From UBA2336 sp031395485 (GTDB lineage: Bacteria; Bacteroidota; Bacteroidia; Cytophagales; Cyclobacteriaceae): DNA of 64,000 nucleotides. The position numbers and the translations under genes were made by a program. The stretch spans positions 124,001-188,000 of the forward strand of contig JANNUS010000005.1 of assembly GCA_031395485.1 (NCBI GenBank), read 5' to 3'. Positions 59,823 to 64,000 of the stretch are shown in pieces; within the stretch, counting starts at the first letter, position 1; each line of letters starts with the position of its first letter. Under the pieces are notes generated by a model. It searched no databases, was not told the origin of the DNA, and saw only the letters and a program-made list of their open reading frames with translations.

Positions 59823-62800
59823 TTATTTCTTCTTCCCCTCTGCCATTGCCACCTCTGTAACACTATCAAGCTTATATAACACCGTTCTTACCGGGTGATG
59901 TTTTTCATAGACATCCTCGAAAAGGCCTCTCAGATATTCAATTTTACTTGGTACACTTTTAAATTGATTTATAGATTTTAGTGATGGGATAGCATCACTG
60001 ATCTCACATCCTGCCTTCTTTATTTGATCGGGTAAGTACAACTCATACACTATCGCGTTTATTATCTGTTCAAAATAAGAAGCTATGTTTTGTAACTCTC
60101 CATCCGTTTCCTTTTTTCTACAAAACATGACGTAATCGACAAGGTTCTCTACTAAACTCATAGTATTTTTATCTGCCACTTTTATTGGGATGTTTTCAAT
60201 GAATCGTTTGGCGTAAGAAAAATAGTTGTTTTGAAATTTGCTGCTGTGATTTTGTAAATAGTAATCAAGCAACTTGCTGTTCAATAACCCTAATAAATAC
60301 TTGAAACTAATTTTTGAATTCTCCTTAAGTGTAATTCCGTATCCTCCAGCGTTCCCGCCTCCGACAAAATAATACCCGTCATTTTCATCCAGTACCATTG
60401 AGGATTGTTTAGCGAGAACTTGGGTCATAATCTTGACTTGATCGAACTGATCAAGATTTTGATTTCTCCCAAATGCATACCACTGATCGTGATCCATCTT
60501 TCCACCTTCTCTTCCCTTCAGTTTTTCTTCACATCTGTTAAGGTACTTCCATGTAAGTGCATACTTAGTTTTGAACTGTGAAGGAGAAATTAAGACCATC
60601 CCACTCTGAGCCCTTTGGTATGGGAAAATAAGCTTGAGATTTTGATAGTCTACTTTATATCTCCTAATCTCTGCACCCTTTAGCAAAGGCTTAAGTAATT
60701 CCTTTTCCAGTTTCACGAAATCGTTTAGATGCTTGGAAAAATATCCATCGCCACGTTCTTCCAATATGTAGACGGGATCAGCGCCCGTTACTAAACCTTG
60801 AAATATTTTGGTAGTTAAATCACGTAAGAGTAATACATCAGACTCAATAGCTCCGAAGAAATCTACTTCACTTGAAGATCCGAAATTCCAGCTGGTCTCA
60901 GAAATGAAATCTGCGGTAAAGGTTTCTGAAATAATGTCGCTTGTAAGTGTGCGCGTTAAGAAGTAATTAACGAAAGTTTCGGTAATATCATCGCCCTTAA
61001 AACTCAAAAATCTAAAGTCTGTATTAAGAGCCTTCCGGCAATGTAAAATACAAGTGTACGTTGTCACTGATGAGAACATCTGGGCGGCCCCAAAGTCTAC
61101 AATACTGTAAAGCCACTTGTTTTTAGCTATAAGGTCTCGTACGCCAATACCATAATCAGAATTCAAAAACTTATGTGATTGGATATAGATAAGGTTTCCA
61201 CCTGGTTTCAGTTGATTAATTCCACACTCATCAAATAACACATAGAGGTCATAGTTTTTTGTAGCACTATCATACTTATCCGAGAAATACTTTTTCAGCG
61301 ACTTATCAAGGCTTTGAATTCGTATGTAGGGTGGATTGCCTAAGACAATATCAAAGCCTTCATCCAGACCAAACATGTGCTCTTTATCAAAAAAGTCAGC
61401 ACTTATGTTTGGATTGTAGGGATTCCATTGTGATACTTGTTCAGCTGTTGAGTTGGGAAAGCCGAGCAGTTTCATTTTCTCAGAAATCTTGCCCCTCAAT
61501 TCCAGGTCTTTCTCTCTCCATTTAATTTTTGTCTTAGGCGTTCTTGCATTAAAGTGCTTATGCCTAATATCATCCAGTTGCTTTTCGAGACTCTTTACCT
61601 GATCATATCCAATTGGTAGTTGAGATGGTTTTTCAAGGCTCACTAACGCGTTGGCAGCTACAAATTTTGTTTCAAGATTTGGCAATGGCCTTACACCAAG
61701 ATTTTTCTTTGCGGCCGTTACCTGCTGATCGCAAATAAGGGATATGAAGAAACGCAGTTTTGAGATTTGCACTGCTATTGGTTGAATATCTACACCATAA
61801 ATACAATTTTCAATTAAGTACAGCTTCCGGCCATAGTCATCACTATTCTCTTCAAAAGCCTCACTTATGTCAAGTAACCTTTGTTCACGATCGCTTCTCT
61901 CCCCAAGCCTGAAAGCTTCTTCTGTTTCTTTCAATGCTTTCTCTCTTTGCAAGCTTCTCCACACTTCATTGTTTTCATCTAATTTGGTTAATAGGAAAAC
62001 CATTTTATGAAGGGCACCCATTGGGAATGCACCGGAGCCGCAAGCCGGGTCAAGTAGTTTGATATCATCTATTGCCTTAATAAGGGCATTGGCTTCATTC
62101 TTTTTAAATAAATGTTTCTCTGTTGTGTAAGAAAAAAGTTGACTTAACTTTTTATCAGTTTCTAAAGAATCTTGTTTGTTTCCAAACTCCTTTTCAAATC
62201 GATGTTTAAGGTAACTTTTGAGACTCTCGTCAACCATATAATCGACAATCTCACGAGGGGTGTAGAAGGAACCTGTCATTTTACGAGCCGTGCTTTCTGT
62301 TTCCGGAACATAGCTAGCGAGTAAGTTTTCAAACACCTGCCCTAAAAGCTCAGGATCTAAAGCAACCTCTATCTCAAACGGAGTATTCTCTTCTATTGTA
62401 AAGTTGTAGCCCTGGAGAATATCAATAAGCCCCCGAACTTTTTGGGTTCGCTTTTTTGTGTCTCCATAATCATCGCTTAGGTCAACTACCTTGGTGGCAA
62501 AGAAAAGTGAATCTGGAATTTTAAGCCTGGTTTCATTGTCAAGTCGGTCGCTAAAGCAGTCAATACGAATCTCATCTTTCTCTCCAGCGTTTTTGTCAAG
62601 ATTTTCAAACAAACCACCATTTAGAAAAGGAATATTATTCGTTAGACTAAGAAAGAGATCAGCATTTTTGAAGAAACGAGAGTATCTATAAAATCCTTGT
62701 ATCCCATACTGCCGATTTATAAATTTTCTATTCTGATCTCCCATTTCAGTATTAAGGGTGGCAAAGAATAGGTTCTGAAGAATAGCTTTATAGAAAGTAC

Positions 62801-63581
62801 TACCGGTTTTGTCCTTGTAGTTAATGATCTTGTCTATTTCCTCTTTAATAAATATTTCCTCGGGAACTAGTCCTTTTTGTTTTAAGAACCAAACGAAAAT
62901 CAAACGTGTAATCAAGCGGATTACATTGGTGGCATTCCTTATCTTTTCATTCTTTTCTTCATCGTCTGGGAACTCTACCTCTTTCAATGCCCGGAAATAC
63001 CAATCGCTTAACTCACGATAAAAGTCTTTTGTTAAGGTATCAACTGAGAAGGCCTTTTCAATTTCTTCCAGCTTAACCCCGCCACCGAAAAGATTAAAAT
63101 GTATGTGGATCTTTTCAAATCGTTCAGCCGCTGTCCTGCATTTTTGTCCATCTCCAAAAACATAGGTATACCTTTTGGGGTCGGTAGTCTTCTTCTCTCG
63201 CTTTCTTGTTTCCTTATTGAGAACTCTGATCTCACTGATGTAACTGAACCTCCATTTTTTGGATTGATTAAAAACTACCAGTGCTGCGTCTACATCATTA
63301 CTGTAAATTGGTTTTAGAAGATTTCGGAGACCAACCTTATTCCTATCAAGTTTTACTTTGTCATTGATTTGAACTTCATAGACACCTACCATTCTTCCTT
63401 CGATGGTTTCAAAGTTTCCTAATTCAAATGCTTTTGCCTCCCAGTCCTTCCTGTCAGTAGTATCGATTGGCTGCGGTTTGACCAGTATATTTTTTATACC
63501 AAAAATTTCACGCAGAACAGTTAACCATTCCTTTTGGTTGTAGGCACTTTCAAAAACACTTTTGAGTTTTTCTGCTGTCAT
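59823..63581 (-). CDS. Eco57I-type adenine DNA methyltransferase, large (PglX-like)
   Basis: A 1252-aa protein. Residues ~1-440 are an uncharacterised N-terminal region (AYNQKEWLTVLREIFGIKNI). The adenine methyltransferase core has the SAM motif LLDPACGSGAFPMG near residue 513 and the catalytic NPPYIRIQSLD near 747, the arrangement of Eco57I-type and BREX PglX-type N6-adenine enzymes. The C-terminal part (~residues 900-1250) resembles target-recognition domains of this group (LLKPLLKGAEIRRYKVDY, LLGLLNSKLLDYYLQ). It starts 3 bp after the upstream gene's stop. No separate nuclease domain is clear to me; the N-terminus could hold one. Confidence 0.88.
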   Translation of the reverse strand: MTAEKLKSVFESAYNQKEWLTVLREIFGIKNILVKPQPIDTTDRKDWEAKAFELGNFETIEGRMVGVYEVQINDKVKLDRNKVGLRNLLKPIYSNDVDAALVVFNQSKKWRFSYISEIRVLNKETRKREKKTTDPKRYTYVFGDGQKCRTAAERFEKIHIHFNLFGGGVKLEEIEKAFSVDTLTKDFYRELSDWYFRALKEVEFPDDEEKNEKIRNATNVIRLITRLIFVWFLKQKGLVPEEIFIKEEIDKIINYKDKTGSTFYKAILQNLFFATLNTEMGDQNRKFINRQYGIQGFYRYSRFFKNADLFLSLTNNIPFLNGGLFENLDKNAGEKDEIRIDCFSDRLDNETRLKIPDSLFFATKVVDLSDDYGDTKKRTQKVRGLIDILQGYNFTIEENTPFEIEVALDPELLGQVFENLLASYVPETESTARKMTGSFYTPREIVDYMVDESLKSYLKHRFEKEFGNKQDSLETDKKLSQLFSYTTEKHLFKKNEANALIKAIDDIKLLDPACGSGAFPMGALHKMVFLLTKLDENNEVWRSLQREKALKETEEAFRLGERSDREQRLLDISEAFEENSDDYGRKLYLIENCIYGVDIQPIAVQISKLRFFISLICDQQVTAAKKNLGVRPLPNLETKFVAANALVSLEKPSQLPIGYDQVKSLEKQLDDIRHKHFNARTPKTKIKWREKDLELRGKISEKMKLLGFPNSTAEQVSQWNPYNPNISADFFDKEHMFGLDEGFDIVLGNPPYIRIQSLDKSLKKYFSDKYDSATKNYDLYVLFDECGINQLKPGGNLIYIQSHKFLNSDYGIGVRDLIAKNKWLYSIVDFGAAQMFSSVTTYTCILHCRKALNTDFRFLSFKGDDITETFVNYFLTRTLTSDIISETFTADFISETSWNFGSSSEVDFFGAIESDVLLLRDLTTKIFQGLVTGADPVYILEERGDGYFSKHLNDFVKLEKELLKPLLKGAEIRRYKVDYQNLKLIFPYQRAQSGMVLISPSQFKTKYALTWKYLNRCEEKLKGREGGKMDHDQWYAFGRNQNLDQFDQVKIMTQVLAKQSSMVLDENDGYYFVGGGNAGGYGITLKENSKISFKYLLGLLNSKLLDYYLQNHSSKFQNNYFSYAKRFIENIPIKVADKNTMSLVENLVDYVMFCRKKETDGELQNIASYFEQIINAIVYELYLPDQIKKAGCEISDAIPSLKSINQFKSVPSKIEYLRGLFEDVYEKHHPVRTVLYKLDSVTEVAMAEGKKK

Positions 63582-63584
63582 ATC

Positions 63585-64000
63585 TTATGCAAAGGTCTCG
63601 GAAATTATAATATCAGGTTTATCCGTTATATCCAATGGTAACGAAGAGGGAAGATTCTCAGGAGCCTCTTCATCCGAGTGGCTGTATTTGGCCGCTAATT
63701 GCGAAATGATGTTTTCAGCCTGGTGAGGTTTAACTTCATTTTTATCATACCTAAGTTGAAGTTTGCGCAACTCAGCCGAGAGGCTTGTTATTGTACCCTT
63801 TTCTAATAGTTCAATGAGCTTGCTGCAAGCACCCCTAAACTTATCGTCTGCACTATCCATCCGTAAATCACGAATAAACTTCATAGCACGATTGGTATTT
63901 GCATCTTTATGCTCGCCAGAAATTGACTCTGAACTATTACTTAAGAGTTCTTCTTCAAATTTGAATACAGCTTGCTGTATTTGTTTATGGTGATAATCCG
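63585..64000 (-). CDS. C-terminal end of an unknown defence gene (partial)
   Basis: The frame is open from the right edge (64000) to TAA at 63585-63587. At least 137 codons are seen, so the ATG at 63882-63884 is internal. The visible part is helical and charged (KQIQQAVFKFEEELLSNS, KLIELLEKGTITSLSAELRKLQLRYDKNEVKPHQAENIISQLAAKYS), a common shape for the tail of an SNF2/superfamily-2 helicase beside such methylases, but no diagnostic motif lies within the window. Only 3 bp separate it from the methylase start, so they are cotranslated. Confidence 0.7.
   Translation of the reverse strand, partial: DYHHKQIQQAVFKFEEELLSNSSESISGEHKDANTNRAMKFIRDLRMDSADDKFRGACSKLIELLEKGTITSLSAELRKLQLRYDKNEVKPHQAENIISQLAAKYSHSDEEAPENLPSSLPLDITDKPDIIISETFA

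Noticed and set aside
1..64000. CRISPR array
   Set aside because: No regularly spaced direct repeats of 23-47 bp with unique spacers were seen. The pentamer tracts and foldbacks are of a different kind.
1..64000. Insertion sequence or transposase or integrase gene
   Set aside because: No such protein was recognised, although several foldback repeats are present.

Overview
The window looks like chromosomal DNA of a Bacteroidota bacterium, most likely of the Cytophagales type. Supporting features are a type IX secretion C-terminal sorting domain on a very large subtilase, lipoprotein signals with few Shine-Dalgarno sites, LytS/LytTR signalling, a DUF4097/ECF operon, the NRDE-TANGO2 family, and a tRNA promoter that fits the Bacteroidota consensus (TTTG, 19 bp, TAnnTTTG). 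The lineage is inferred from gene content and promoter style, not from a marker gene.

Layout. 0-8 kb is housekeeping: a cut-off cobalamin adenosyltransferase, two surface lipoproteins, a LolD/MacB-type ATPase, an NRDE protein, RNase HII, a Nudix hydrolase, and a thioesterase-acyltransferase pair, with three copies of a foldback repeat between them. 8-20.5 kb holds a large membrane-TPR protein, a SET-domain protein with a histone-H1-like tail, a 1-Cys peroxiredoxin, an ECF sigma/anti-sigma/DUF4097 operon, an FtsX-like permease and KatG. 20.6-26.5 kb holds an Rrf2 regulator, tRNA-Thr almost touching crcB, a CPBP protease with a beta-lactamase-fold hydrolase, a LytS/LytTR pair, and two tRNA-Leu genes with a clear promoter. 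26.9-39.5 kb holds two subtilases, a TPR-LuxR-like regulator, a small lipoprotein and a cold-shock protein.

39.8-43.6 kb is an accessory block. It contains a compact cassette of small orphan genes (a conserved 253-aa protein, DUF5675, two small membrane proteins). Next comes about 1.9 kb of mostly non-coding DNA with foldbacks, a minus-strand terminator, purine-rich modular repeats and tracts phased at exactly 5 bp. A piece of the same repeat recurs at 55.3 kb.

43.8-55.3 kb is an efflux and stress region. A TolC/adaptor/RND operon is followed by an esterase operon. Both carry the same upstream element with identical internal spacing (15-mer, 11-bp-spaced TGAC repeats, then CAnnTTTG 49 bp from the element start), so they are probably co-regulated. 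Two paralogous GlxA-type AraC regulators flank an oxidoreductase and a DUF6010 protein.

55.7-64 kb is a defence island running off the right edge. Read right to left it has the C-terminal end of an unknown, possibly helicase, gene, a 1252-aa Eco57I-type methylase, a RecF/SMC-like ATPase and a DUF262-DUF1524 (GmrSD-like) protein, all closely spaced. A converging 106-aa orphan gene next to them is preceded by two near-identical 20-bp palindromes. This island, the twin-palindrome gene and the pentamer-phased repeat region are the most novel-looking parts.
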